This document shows, piece by piece, positions 31,914 through 44,704 of a stretch of 64,000 nucleotides of DNA; position 1 is the first letter of the stretch, and every line of letters starts with the position of its first letter. Made by a program: the position numbers and the translations under genes. The stretch comes from Heliopora coerulea. Taxonomy: Eukaryota > Cnidaria > Anthozoa > Scleralcyonacea > Helioporidae. Location of the stretch: NCBI GenBank assembly GCA_030142905.1, contig JASJOG010000135.1, positions 124,001 through 188,000 of the forward strand, read 5' to 3'. A model generated the notes under the pieces. The model was not told the origin of the DNA, ran no database searches, and saw only the letters and a program-made list of their open reading frames with translations.

Positions 31914-31975
31914 GGATACATTGATAGATGGGTTGATGGATAGATGGATGGATGGATGGATGGATGGATACAGAA
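31871..31975 (+). repeat. (GATA)n / (GATG)n microsatellite
   Basis: About ten GATA units pass into GATGGATG units with interruptions, just downstream (minus-strand sense) of an ETS exon. Confidence 0.9.
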
Positions 31976-32052
31976 AGGAAGACAAATAGGCAGTTACACA
32001 GGTAAATTCATGGAAGTAACAAAAGCTAGATATAGCGGGAAAAGGATAGCAC

Positions 32053-32315
32053 CTTTGTGATTAACTGTGAATTGTAATAATATCTAATTGCTCGGCAGAG
32101 TTTCCTTTTATCCATCGATGGTCGTTGCTTTAAGGTAACCCATAGCTTCGCGGTCTCATCTGGATCTTCTAACAAAAATTCTCGTTGAGCCTTATTGATC
32201 CACCGAACAAACGAGCGACATTCTTTATCTTCCACCATCTCAAGAAGAAATTCCCAAAGATATACAGACGTTCTTGTCGTCAACCTAGGTGCATCGCGTT
32301 CAAGATGCATTTGTT
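32053..32315 (-). CDS. ETS-domain transcription factor, exon with most of the DNA-binding domain
   Basis: On the minus strand an acceptor (TTTCAG) precedes an open exon. It encodes VYLWEFLLEMVEDKECRSFV, RWINKAQREFLLEDPDETAKLW, then the recognition helix region MDKRKLCRAIRYYY and SQLITK, and ends AAAG|GTGCTA, a donor. ETS proteins bind GGAA/T through two arginines of the recognition helix; both (CRAIR) are kept. The WEFLLE start and spacing fit the ELF-like side of the family. Acceptor phase and donor position equal those of the 44705-44958 exon. The last strand of the domain should be in a further exon, which I did not find. Whether this locus is expressed cannot be told. Confidence 0.7.
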
Positions 32316-35300
32316 CTGAAATGTTTTACGTACATGGATTAGGTTTGGTACTCAAACAAAGTATATTAAAAGCGCAAGCATAAAAGAAAATATTCTGATG
32401 TTCTTAATATTTCCCACGGATATACTAATCTAATGAAACACGGCAATGTATGAATGACTTGCTGCGAACAGGTTTATGCCCTGCGATCATCCATTAAGAA
32501 TGTCTTACTCGTTTGCCAAACAATAACAGATTCACTTTTAAAGGAGAGAAAATCTCCATCGGCTCTACAGTGGTTTGCTGTTTTCATCAATCGTTCTTAA
32601 AAGTCAAATGAAGGATAACACCTATATCCGGCAATCCATTGGCTGTAGCACAGAGCAATCCATGCATGTGCATATATCTGCTCTAGATATCTACCCTGCG
32701 TAGGCAGATGATCATGGTTGTTTGCTCATAAATCTTCCTGTAAAGAGATATGGGCTTCAATTGGAGTGATTTCAACTCCAGATACGGAGAAATCTAGAAT
32801 TTTCCTCATACTTTTGTCCTTAAATTAAACTATTTTTCAACCTCCAAAGTCATTATTAGTTCGCATTAACTAAGGGCTACAGATATGAAGAACATCCAAA
32901 AGCCAACCATGCTAATACTCCTAGAGAAAAGGCTTTTTTGACCTCCACTTTATCCAATAATATACTGCCTGTACACCAGGTCATTCTCTAGTGCAATACT
33001 TGTGGTTAATTTCATTAAATCGTACCGTGCGTGGACCCACTTATCGATAAAGTACACTTTAAGTCATGTCCATTATTCTGGGTATTTTAACGTCCGGATT
33101 TTGTGCTCTTTTCATAATGGGAACGCATGTCAATCAGATCAAGAATTTGTTTATTTTGGCTCTATTTGAACGGCAACTGGTATTCTTGATGCGGAACGCA
33201 AAAGCTTATCACAAGTGAAGCGGAGCGACATCATGGCTGACGTTTTCAAGTCGATGTTACTTTGTATTGGCTAGTTTTTGCTATGCTGTAAAAAACTATG
33301 TAAAGAAGGTATTATTAGGAAAGAAGTCAATCCCAAAACTCACTTTTAAGAAGAGTAAGGCTTTAATTTTGCGTCCGTGAAGCCATTGTAGCCTCTCTCT
33401 CTCTCTGTGAGGCAAAACTCTTTAGATTACGATCACATATGGTTCCATTCTCATTTTCAATAAAACAGCTTCTGGTTACAAGGTCCCCAAGCAATCTCTA
33501 AACAAAGTACTTCACAACAAGTCCCTCCCATTACTTTGAATATGTGACGAAACAATTGTTGGAAAATTTCAGGAGAATGCCGTGTTGAAAGATTTTGTGA
33601 TTCAGTCTCGCCAAGTCGATGGCGCTTTTCAGACTGCATTTTGTTTAACATCAGCACAAAAACATAGCTTTTTGACCAGTGCTGACTGCGTTTAATGATA
33701 ATATTCAGGAGAGGGAAAGTTAATATTTCTTTGTGATGGGGTTAAATGAAATACCTGCATGATGTCTGAGGTACGTTAATGGTGTTTAAAACCCCTGACA
33801 AAAAGTATAAAACTCTTTTCACTTTGCCGATGCTGCTCTGCGAGAGATTTTAAGTGCTTAATCAATATCGTCAGATATCGTTCTCTAAAGTTTTAACGTT
33901 TATCGAGCAGCTCGACAAATCTTTTAGTTTGTAAGAACAGCCATAATGGTAAGAGAGCGGTAAAATTGTCATGCAGTTTTTAAAAGTATTCTTCGTTGGG
34001 TGAAGACAGAGCTCTCTCGTTTCGCTCTTAACTTTAGGTATATTTTGTCAATTTGAGAGAAATTCTCCCGCTGTAGAGAGGAGCCTTCAAAGTTTCACGG
34101 GCTTGGTAAGAATAAATTTAGTAAACACAAATAACCTTTCATTCCTATCCAAATCAGGAATCATTTCTTACTTTCCACTGATAATTCCAAACCGTTTAAT
34201 GTAAAACGGCACCAAGCCACAACGTCAAGTGTACCTCAAAATCCCACGCCCTGAACATGGTCAACTTCTTACGTGTACAACAGAAAATCATAATAAAACT
34301 CGAACAGCAAAAATCCAATCCAGATGCTTAGTGATCGTACCTTTTCCATCTTCAGCGCCACACATAACTTAACAGTAGTTACACGTTCACCCTTAAATAC
34401 ACTAAAGTTTTGTTGCACTTCAGCTTTCGAGATCGAGAAGCGAGGAAAGAGTTTGACCTGATTCCCTCAAAGGTCCTCTGTGCATCGACCACGTTCTATT
34501 CCTGTTGTACAATAACAGGATATTGTCTAGCCTGGCTGGGTTACACTTGGTGGGATATGATTCTCCGACGGATACCCGACTTTTTAACGAGGGTATAGCA
34601 TTTCACCAGCAGACTAAGAGATACGGATCGCCAAAATAAACTTATCTTAGAAAGTTACAAGAGAGAAACAAAAAATTAAACACAACTTTCGAAGTTGCTT
34701 GTGGGTGTGTAATCGTTTGTTCTACGAAGGTATATGGCAATTGTTTCCGTGTTTGTGTAGAAGAACCAAATGCGTCTGTAATATTTACCTGGCTAAGCGT
34801 AAGAGTTGAAATAAAAAAACCAATCTTTTCCCACTGGTAGTTTGCCATATCAAGGCAAAATTTAACTTGCTTGGTCCCTATGCGCACTGAAATGCAATGT
34901 CATCCAAGTCCTAATGTCGAGAAGATGACGGATGTTTCCGAAGTTTGCACTCGCTGTGACAGGAACCAGATCTGCCCTTATCAGACTTCCATCGATCGGA
35001 AACCGCGATAAACCGGAAGTTTCCAGCTATTGCTCAATTCAGTTTCATCTGGAGAGTCAAAACTTCCCATTTTTCAATTACTCGAAATTTAGCTAGGGGA
35101 GACGTAATGATGGCCAGATTTGAACTAAAACGTCGGTGGAGCATTAATCTTGCAGTACAGGACTAGCATTCGCAAAGATCTCAGGCGCTTAGGAAATAAA
35201 TGAATGAAGTGACCGGAAATGAAAGGATGAATGAAGAGTTGTTGGAAATATGGAAGGTTAGTTCTCTTGCTGTCCGTAAGCTGCTAAGTTGACTTTTCCT

Positions 35301-35384
35301 TTCCTAGTAATTGCTAAGATTTTGCGGACTAAAGTTATACAATACCCTGTTACGACAAGCGAATGTTCCTCAAGCATGAATCCT
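32316..35384. other. No gene recognised
   Basis: This is the region upstream (minus strand) of the ETS exon and could contain its 5' exons and promoter. None can be identified with confidence. A small CT run lies at about 33393-33408. Short open frames (33457-33657, 34642-34887) have no recognisable domain. Confidence 0.45.
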
Positions 35385-35830
35385 CATATAATATTTTCGA
35401 GTTCCAAATGGAGATTGAACCGGTGACCTTGTGATGAAAGGTAGGACCTCATGACCATTAACCCAGAAGTTTTACACGGAGATCAAATGCAACAAATGTA
35501 TGTAGTTCAATTGTTCAACACACAAGCTTCCTAAGGAGAAACTTTGACATTATACTGTTGAGTATTATTCTGATAGTTGGAGTTATGATGCACAATACAG
35601 GAAGGTTTACCAACCTCAAATCCTCACAAAATATTTGTGAGAACCAAATGGGGATTGAACCCACTGCAAATACATCCATCAATTAAACCAGCACTTATTT
35701 GTTACCTTCGTTATGCATATTAGTCTTGGTAGTTCAATGGTAAGAGCGTCTTATCAGTAATCACAAGACCGAGGCTTCGACCCCCTTTTGGTGTTCAGAA
35801 ATGTTTGCTGATGATTTAAACACAACAAAC
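35385..35830. repeat. Cluster of tRNA-derived SINE-like copies
   Basis: Three tRNA-like segments lie close together. At 35710-35790 on the plus strand, GTCTTGGTAGTTCAATGG and a later GGCTTCGACCCCC are diverged A and B boxes of the same family as the tRNA-like gene at 2221. At about 35395-35460 and 35630-35665, minus strand, CGGTTCAATCTCC and GGGTTCAATCCCC are box-B segments followed by CATTTGG. None folds as a clean tRNA. The mixed orientation suggests separate insertions or another degraded inverted pair. Confidence 0.5.
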
Positions 35831-38800
35831 GTTTGCTTCATGTCTGTGACAACACTATGCGGCCACCAGATACATTGCCATCAGAAATCTTGACAGTGAA
35901 ATTGGTATTCTAGGTACAGGTCGGAAAATGAGCTGCCGAATTATATCGAATCTACAAATTCAATCCGAAATTACGCCAAACATGTAATATGTATATCCCA
36001 TACTAAAAGGACGATAACATTGGGAATTCTAGAATTTATTAGTAACTCACAAAGAAAAGACAAAAGAAAATCAATACCGTGATTGAATTATTTGATCGAA
36101 TTTCCCTTAGATGTTTCACTTTAGTGGATTCGCCATGCTAACATTCGTGGGAATGATCCCCCTATCAAACACTTATTAAGTGCGTTTAAAAGGACTTAGT
36201 TAAATTTCGTTATTGAAATCATCACCGCAGACTTTAAGACTCAAACATTCTTCCACGTATTGGATATGCAGATTACTAATGCGTGTTTAATATAGTGCTT
36301 ACTCATTACACAGATTAGGCTGTCATGTAAATATACAAATAAATATTTAAGGTCAAATAATCTTCTGCGTGTTTAACATAGCACTTTCTTACGACACAAA
36401 TACTTGTAAATCCCATATTAGAAAAGGATAAGAATCGACGGAAGTTTAAAGGCGTGAGACTGTATGCCACTTGTTTCAACTCTCGCCAATTCTTGCTGAT
36501 CTGGTCAAAAGAAAGTGACTATGACGCAAAATGTGCGTATGGCGGGAGATTAAGCTGTCACTTGCTCAAACAAGCTTAAACTTTTATTGAATCTAACCAA
36601 AATTCGAAGGAACTAAAATGTGAATGTATAAAAATCGAAGAGGAGTGATGGTTACACAAAAGCAAGAATTTCCACTCAAATCAACTCTCCTTGGCTCCAC
36701 TTCTCCTTTAGCCAAGGATTTAACGTTGATATTAAGTTTTAGTAACAGTTTTGATTATGCATTAGTTTTAGAATTGAATTTACAATTTATAATGAAAAAT
36801 TCAATTCTTTCCTGTTTTCTAGATGAATTGTTAAATAATAAATATTGATGGTCATTTTTCCATCTGAGTTTCACATTATTTATCCGAATAATCAACTAAG
36901 CACATGTAATTGATCTTATAATAAAAAAGAATTCTAGCCTTATTTCCCTTATAGGAATAGATCAAGTAATAATATCTGGATAACATAGCTGCCAATTATG
37001 TCCCTATATCGCTTCCAAATTATGAGCGCAGTCCGACATGCCACTCAAATTAAATTGGTACAGCTATAAAGGGGATTTTCTTAAAACTGTACTTTTTTCA
37101 CTCATTTCAGATAATTAAATCTTTTATGCAGTTAAAGATGTAAAGTAGAAGCTTTTAAATATGAATTTTCCAAAGCAATTGCTCACGCTGTGGTCTAGTA
37201 AAGCTTGAGGACATGACTATCAAATTCAAAGCTATTCGCACTTTTTTCGAAATTCATAATACAATCGGATCTTATTTAAACACCACTACCTTTTCGCACT
37301 AGCGCTGTGAATTAGAACAAATAGTGTTTCAGATGCAGTTAACGTGTGTTTTTTGGGTTAAGTTTGCTCTGAGACCCAACCGTGAACAAGACTTAACGCA
37401 AAAAAGTAGTATTTCACAAGTTTTTTGGCGTACACTTTCGCAAGTCGTTTACACCTTTCGTAGTTTTATCAATTCGTATCAGGATTACCGTCATGTTTGC
37501 GTTTTAATAAGGGTCACTCTTTCACAAACTATAACTTAACATTACAAGCAATGCTATGTATAATATAATCATTACTTTTCATTACATTCCAATTACTAAA
37601 GTCATCCTTGGTAAAATATAAATGCAACGCAATTACTAACCTTTATCGGCTATTGAGCTCCCGAAGTTTAATATTTGTCAGAACCCTGAGACATTGCCTG
37701 TGATTGCTTACGACAAATTATCAAGAAGCATATTTGGGACAGAAGTTCAAGTTCACTCTGCTCAAATTGACTCTGCTGCTTCTTCGCCTGTCTTCCTGTC
37801 CAGTTTGGTGTTGTAATAAAGCCATCTCCCGAACGCTCATCGTTTAGTCACATTATTCGACTTTCCGAGTAAATCCTTCTCTAACTTTAGTGGTTGTTCG
37901 TTTGAATTAACGACAAAAATCGTCTTCGAATGAAGACGTTTTAACCATTTGAGTTTGAGGATACCACGTCTTCGAGTAACAATAGAAGAATATCATTGCT
38001 TGAATTTCTTTGGATTAAATTCGATTTAGGATGAGTATTTTCACAACCCATGTCCATGTGACAGACCCGTTTGTCCATGCTGTGGCACATCAAAGTGACA
38101 GTTCAGATGCATGAAAAAGTTTGCAATAAAATGAAAGAAATTCAATAAGTTACGTAGACAGTAGTTTCAGTTAGGTTAAGAAAGTGCTTCTTTTCTTTTG
38201 CATTCCGCCAGGTTATTTATGTATGTGCTCTTTAGTGACAGTCATTGTTGTTAAACTACCACGTCATGCTGCACAACGTGCTATCGTTTGGCAAATCTTG
38301 GATGAAAGGTAACGAAGAATCACAAACATTTCTTATCTGTGTAGTACGTATAGCATTTCCTTTGCGTAATAAGGGAGACGAGCGGGTAATTTATCGAGCA
38401 GAGTTATCGAATAAAAATTTTGCCGTCTGATTCTTATTTCCAAATACAGGTGTATTTAATTTTCGCTTTGTAATATTGACGTTCGTCGAATCAATGTCTT
38501 CTTTTCCTGTTTAACGTGGGTTTATTTGGAAAGACGAAGCCAAAGAGAAGTGGTAAAGATAGTACAGAGTAACCTCTTGAAGTGGTTAGTCAAAAACAGT
38601 TAGACTGGGTCTAGAATAATACGAGGTTTACATTTGCTAGATTGGTTTGAAATTTGATATATGTATTTTCGTCTCTCATCTGGTGACAACAACCTGGGCC
38701 AAGTTACTTTGATTTCAAAGAGTACAAAGTGAAGACCGTTCATTACTGTAATAAACTACGAGTTCGCTCGTAGTGTTTTTAGAGATCTTACGGCTCCAAT

Positions 38801-39339
38801 TTTGTTGGATATTATCACCCAACTTACTGTATGGAGAAGCTATGCGACAAAATACATCAGACCACAGCGATCAGACAAACCTTTTAAGGTATAAGCAGAA
38901 AGCTGGTTCGTAATTGTACTCAACACTCCATACGTCAAACCGGAACACGGAGGTTCCGTTTTAGGTCAGACCGCGACTCAAGGTCTTACAATAATACAAT
39001 CTGAATCTTAAAATAATCATCTGAAAACCTCTTGAGAGCGAAAATTTCCTCTCACTTGAACCTGTTTTGTCATTAGCATGACAACTATCTTGAAAAGTTC
39101 TCGCCCACATATCATTCAGGTAAGATAAAGAACTCAATTTTTTTTCTTTGTTAATTTGTCGCTAGCGTTTTGCCAACTTTTAATCCGCTGCACGAAGTGC
39201 GCCACCTTGATAAGCAAAGAGAAAAGCCTGGAAACGAGGTTGGGTGCTAGCTCAAGACTGGCTACATTCGCTCAGCACTGTTTTCATATATCGTTTCATA
39301 AAGACTAAGACGGCGTTACTCCATATGCTAGAGCATTAT
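35831..39339. other. No gene recognised
   Basis: This AT-rich stretch has only short open frames (up to 74 codons) and no recognisable domain, RNA gene or repeat. It lies between the ETS loci at 32 and 44 kb and may be intergenic. Confidence 0.5.
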
Positions 39340-39500
39340 CGTCTCAAGGTGAGACAGACAGGTCAGAATATTCAGAGAGAAGAACCAAATTTTCACTGCC
39401 TTGCAGGCAGAAAATGCGAGTTCGAATCCCGCTCTGGTCAACTTTTCTAGTTGACTTTAGCAGTGTAAGTCAATTCATGAACTTTTCTCTTCAGACAGAA
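39340..39500 (+). repeat. tRNA-derived SINE-like repeat with stem-loop tail
   Basis: The segment GCGAGTTCGAATCCCGCTC, then GGTCAAC, TTTTCTA, GTTGACTT is collinear with the repeat at 6344-6500 (minus). Upstream, GCCTTGCAGGC could be the former anticodon stem-loop. The 5' half is too diverged to call. Confidence 0.5.
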
Positions 39501-40571
39501 AATGTTTTATCAATTTTCTACCTCCTCAGCACAAGCATTTTCAGTAGTTACTACAAAATTAAGCATCTCATCACCGGAAAAACTCACCACCTTCACAGAC
39601 AGTATATTAAATTCCTATACACTAATATATCTTGGGAAACGATGAAAATGTCGTTTCAGCGCTCTAAAAATTAAAAATTTTGCCGTGGAACATGTCCCCG
39701 GGCTCCCTTAACAAGAAATACTTTTGTGACCGTTGAATATTGACCAGCACTTGCTGCCTTCATGTGAATGACTCGCTAAAATTACTTCTCACACCCGCCT
39801 TAACGGAGGCTAGGCGACTTCCTTCCATTCGATCAACTAAAACAAATCTGTTTGAAACCTTTCAATGCAACTTTCAACCGTATTAGTTCATGGAATTCAA
39901 GAACTTGGTTTTCTATAAAAAAGAATAGAAAAATTCTCATCATTTCATTCAAAAATCCTATCATTCAAATCCTAACATTTCACGGTGATTGGAGAAGGAC
40001 AAACTTGAGTATTCTCGTGAAAGTTTTCTACGGTGGCCAGTAAAGGCCACCACCCCTTCTCCGTGTAAACATGCAGTATCTTCGTATAACTGTTACACTT
40101 TGATGTGAAAATGTGCATCTCCTATATGTAAACGCAGCATTTCTTCGTGGAATGAGATATCTTCACCAGAAAAACACGCATCAGATGTTTAGGCAGCCAC
40201 GACATGAATCAATGTCTTTATGTGTTGCTCTAGTGCGTTGATAAGTTTTTTAGACGAACGTTTATCTTTTGAATTAAACTTATCGTTTAAATATGTTTAG
40301 ATGCACAGGTCCTTTTATCGTAGTCGCAAACATGTGTATTTGTCGTGAATAAACTCAATACATATCGCACATATACCCCGTAAAACTTATGGATTAAAAA
40401 CGAATTTAATTCGCTGCCGTTCCTAGCGAGCTATATATAAAGCAGGCTTTTCACTCATACTTGACAGTTCTAGGGATAAACAATAATTTTCTTTTCCATT
40501 TGTTTTCAATTTAGTTTAATTTCGTGGTCTGCAGCGTCGCTGCGTCTGTGCAGAGCTAGCCAGCACGTTTA
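39501..40571. other. No gene recognised
   Basis: Mostly AT-rich, with no repeats or coding frames that stand out. A phrase with CGCTGCGTCTGTGC near 40535 is locally GC-richer and adjoins the minisatellite. Confidence 0.45.
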
Positions 40572-40690
40572 CTGCGTTTTAACTCCAAATCCGCGTTTTA
40601 TTTCCAAATCCACGTTTTATTCCAAAATCGGCGTTTTATCCTCAAATCCGCCAATCCGCAAATCCGCATTAGCGTTTTATCCTAATCCCT
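40572..40690 (+). repeat. Minisatellite, about 19-bp unit
   Basis: Four to five imperfect units of the form GCGTTTTAT-YYCCAAATCC follow each other. The fourth unit is expanded by short CCGCAAATCCGC repeats before the motif resumes. Confidence 0.75.
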
Positions 40691-40699
40691 CTTACGACA

Positions 40700-41870
40700 C
40701 GCAGAGGATTCGTTGCAGGTATACTTTCTTCCCCTCTACAGGGGTATTAATATATCAAGATTTGACAGCTAAATATCAATCTTGAAATGCAGTCGTTTCA
40801 TTGTATACCATACCAAAGTGTAGACAAGAAAAGAAATCAAACCAATGGAGATATAATAATGGACATGCAATGGTCTCTACCAATTGCATGACATTATCGG
40901 ATGTATTCCTGACAGCCAAGGGCTGCACTCTAAGCTTGCTGCTGTGTATTCAAACGTGCAGGTTGCCAGAAGTGGCTAGTTGATAGGTATGTTGTAATAA
41001 TGGCTAGGTTTGCGTTCGACACAGCAAGACCACGCTTTTCGATTCAATTCCACGTGATGTCGGCTATTTCCGATGTCTAACTGTCTAGACAAGATATGAC
41101 AACTAAATAAATTTTGTTCACTAGAAAATCTTTTCAAGGAATCCTTGCGCTTGTGAGGTGTGCTCAATGTTTCCTATCTAATTCTCCTTCAAAAATGCTT
41201 CGCTTTATCAACTGTACTCCTGGTTAGGTACACTAACAGTTTGGTGCATGTGGGTTCCATTCGACCTCTTGACCTAAAAATAGTTTTTACAAATTTCAAA
41301 GATTTTTCTGAGATTGGGCCAAGTACTCTCGTAAATATTCCCTTCGATCAGTCGCAGAAAAGTACTTGACATGACACATCACATCAGTACAATGCACATG
41401 CTTCTTTATTCAACTCAACTAAACATATGTCAATGACTTTTCTATGGTCAGGTCAGATCCAAGGAACGAAATGAACACAATTTCGACATTTTATGTAAAT
41501 CATACTCAACGGCCATTGTACGAAATGAATTAAATAGCGCAAAGAAGAGATCGAAGGAAGCCCAGTTAAATGTGCTCGTTGACAACTTGACAAAGGCTCT
41601 GAAATTGGTAATAGTGCTTCAGCCAAGTGAATGCGCAGCGTGGAATTTTGAATCAGAGTTTTAAAATCCTGTATAAGTCATTTCTTTCTCGGAAGAAATC
41701 TTTACGTGAAAGGAGTTCTGGTTATGTGCTCCGTTAAACAAAGTTAGTCTAGGCACAAAATTTGTCAAAAATGACAGTCAGGTTGCTTCAAAGTCTTGTT
41801 TTTAAAATAAACAAGACGTTTTTGATCTGTTTCCCAGTCTTTCGCTGCTCTTGAAAAAGATCGTTTCTCT
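40700..41870. other. No gene recognised
   Basis: Short open frames on both strands without domains. Nothing else is seen. Confidence 0.45.
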
Positions 41871-41872
41871 TA

Positions 41873-42082
41873 CGGTGGTCTTACACACAAAAAAAATCGA
41901 TCTTGAGTGAAATCTACAAAGTTGAAAAGTTGGAGAAATACGATCTGTAAACCCTTCTTAATCTTGTTCGTATAATTTTTTTGCCCAGAAATACCTAAAA
42001 AACCAAGAAATCCAGCATTTTCCAGAGCTCTTGCTCCATTTTTTCCTTAGCAACGCCCCTAGCAACGAGAATATTGCTTTCA
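41873..42082 (+). mobile_element. Partial, diverged copy of the TTAA MITE
   Basis: The sequence starting ACGGTGGTCTTAC, then an A run, ATCGAT, TTGAGTGAAATCTAC and TTGGAGAAATAC, matches the first 80 bp of the MITE at 42087. The rest is different. It abuts the complete copy. Confidence 0.55.
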
Positions 42083-42693
42083 TTAAGGTGGTCTTACTCT
42101 CAAAAAAAAATCGATTTGGCGTGAAATCTACGAAATTTGCAAAAGTTGGAGAAATACTTGAAATAATTGAAAACTTTAACTTTAAAGCTGTTTTCCTCAA
42201 TTTGTCAAAATGGCTTGATTACTGATATTTCATGTAAGATATATCAAAGAGTATTCAAGCTATCCTTATCAAACTTTCAGGGCTTATAGTACATGCCTTC
42301 TCCTTGGGGATGGACTAAGACAATTGAATTCTGTTCAATTGCCACAAAATAATGAGGGTTTTAGTGACACAATTGTACACATTCCCGGCGATCGAAAAGT
42401 TTAATCTTGATTACAGACATACTGTATATAGTAAAGAAATGATTCTAGTCATACCCTAGGCATTGCTCTGAGTTACAAATTCAAAGCTATTTCAGATTTC
42501 TACTATCGTTTGTTGTCTAGTTATCATGTTTACAAATGTACCCTCTTTTCTTCATGGGAGGTAGCGTATCTTGGTTACCATGGAAACAATTGACCAAAAA
42601 AAAAATTTTTATAGTTGGGTAACCCTTCTAAACAACATAATATTGCTAGATTTTCATTTTATTTAAAATTTTCTTTCTGTAAGACCACCTTAA
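42083..42693. mobile_element. MITE with TTAA duplication
   Basis: A 603-bp element (42087-42689) has inverted ends GGTGGTCTTAC and GTAAGACCACC and is flanked by TTAA on both sides. TTAA target duplications are the hallmark of piggyBac-type transposition. There is no coding capacity: plus and minus frames over 41958-42225 are shadows. It contains long A runs and the word TTGGAGAAATAC shared with its neighbour. Confidence 0.75.
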
Positions 42694-42699
42694 AGAGGA

Positions 42700-44344
42700 G
42701 CTGTACTCCATAACAACATATGAGATGCATATAACAGCATATGAGATGCTGTCGTCACGTTGTTATGGCTACACAGCGAAATAAATTGATGTTTTTAAAA
42801 ATTATTAAGTGTTTTGAATACTATCATTGAATAAGTAAGCTTCAAACGCTCAATACCGAACTTGTTTAAACAAAGTTCAACCATAATCTTTAGAAAGCCT
42901 TTTCATACAGAATAACTGCCTGTATAAGTGTTTATATCCTCACATATAAACATACAGACATAATGTATGTTTTCAGCAGGTCAAAGCTATTTTCCAGTTA
43001 TTTCCTCCACGTTTCTTATCACAGTGCACAGAGGCGTACCTAGGATTCTCCTTAGGAAGAGGTGGGCATTGCTCGACCAGAATGGGCCTACAGCATAGCA
43101 CAAGGGCTGAAAGGCCTGTTAATCCGCGTGACTTTGTCTCGGTTGCTTTCTGTGATTCATTCAAAAGAGAAGATTCCTTCTAATAAATAATGAGTGTGCG
43201 TCAATCTAATATACACCTAAATTTCTAATGCAGCACAGTATGTGAGGAAGGGCCCATGGCACCATGCCTCTCCCCTCCACTTTAATTACGCCATTGACAG
43301 TGCAAAATGGAGTATTTCAATGGAAATGAAATCTTGTTGAAGATATGAAATTTGGCCGGATTACTTCTAATCCGGTTTGCCAATCAATCTTTCTGTGCTT
43401 AAAACGTCATAACTGTTAGTCAGGGAGCGTATTGTTATTCTACAATATATACTTGGTAAGAAGCCGAGAACAAACTGTGGAAAAATAATTTTCATGGTGT
43501 GAAAATTTGCAGGATCTTCTCAGAAACCGGTTCAGATTGCCAACGCATGTCAATCCTTGTATGAATAAAAGGAAGTTAACGTTTACACGTTTGTGCTTTT
43601 TACTTAAGAGGTAAAAACCATTTACCAAAACAGGTCCGCTGAAGTGAACTAGTAAGAAGTAAAAATATATGCAGTACTATCAACCATAATTCTTTGAAAG
43701 TTAAAATTAGATCCAGTAACAGTTGAAGAATGTTTTATTAGTTGCTAAGAATAAAGTAGGTCAGAGGTTTCTTCTTACCAAATTTTTTTACATTTTAGAA
43801 ATCCGTCGTTGACGGATTCCGGGATGATACAACGTTTACTGTGCGTAAAGGAGTATCGTTAAATTGAAAACGAGTGATTTCCTGTTTTTTATCTCTGTCC
43901 AAGGTGAACCTCCCAACTAAAACGATATTGCTGATGTATGTAAGATTAAAGATTTCCCACTCAGAAAAGAATTTCCTGTTGTTTTTATTTTTTATTTTTT
44001 TCTCTATTTAATGTACAAGTTAATTCATCAAAACAAGCCTAAAGTGCATTACAAATTACAAAGTTCTGGACGATCACATTAAAAGTACCCTCAATATAAG
44101 CTTGCTACGGAAATGTTTGTCATCTTTTTAGTTCAGCCGTTGCCGATGGATTGAGGTAGACTATAAAGTCACTAACAGGTGTTATTTTCAGTACCAACTA
44201 ACACCTTTTGAGTTGGGAAAATTGCACGAAAGTTAGCGAGACCTCCTGCGTCTGACGTCTCACCCTATTCGTCGCTAGAATAAAGGGATTTTTTATCCAA
44301 ATTATAAATGTGTTACAAACAGCACAGCTACTGCGACTGAGTTG
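42700..44344. other. No gene recognised
   Basis: This is AT-rich sequence downstream of the ETS gene that ends at 44345. It may include its 3' untranslated region. Short frames only; no repeat was identified. Confidence 0.45.
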
Positions 44345-44476
44345 TTAAGGAATCCATGAGCTACCATTGATTCCGCTAGCATTTGCTTTGTTTTCACTGT
44401 CTGAATCGAGATTGAGTGCTGGATGGTCATAGTATGGCAGGTTGACGAATTGGTATGTGTTAAATGCATTGGGAAC
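44345..44476 (-). CDS. ETS-domain transcription factor, terminal exon
   Basis: On the minus strand, after the acceptor CCTTACTTTAG, the frame reads VPNAFNTYQFVNLPYYDHPALN, continues through an acidic serine-rich stretch and stops at TAA (44345-44347), 43 residues in all. YQFVNLP is the last beta strand of an ETS domain (compare the general pattern VYxFV.P). The frame is continuous with the exon at 44705-44958 once the 228-bp intron is removed. This gives a complete C-terminal half of a real ETS gene. The tail after the domain is short, so the ETS domain is near the C terminus. Confidence 0.8.
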   Translation of the reverse strand, partial: VPNAFNTYQFVNLPYYDHPALNLDSDSENKANASGINGSSWIP

Positions 44477-44704
44477 CTAAAGTAAGGAAGATAAGTTTTT
44501 GAGAATAAACAAACTAACGCTGAGTCGAAGAAAGCAATCATATCCATAACATTCATTACTTGGTAGTATTACAAGAATCATAAGAATCATAAAGATGAAT
44601 TGTTTTATATATGTGGCATAAACATATATTGGCGCAATAGTAAAATAGCGGTGACCATCGGGGCATTAATAATGAGTTATTGTATAACATCATGATTTAC
44701 CAAC

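Noticed and set aside
31000..32052. Terminal exon for the ETS locus at 32053
   Set aside because: No acceptor followed by a YxFV-type strand in the right phase could be found.
39240..39450. A tRNA gene from a box-A-like TAGCTCAAGACTGG and a box-B-like GAGTTCGAATCCC
   Set aside because: The boxes are about 170 bp apart and no cloverleaf folds. The 3' part is kept as a SINE-like repeat.
42031..42225. 64-codon frame in the MITE
   Set aside because: Overlaps an opposing frame of similar length and shares sequence with the element's non-coding neighbour copy.
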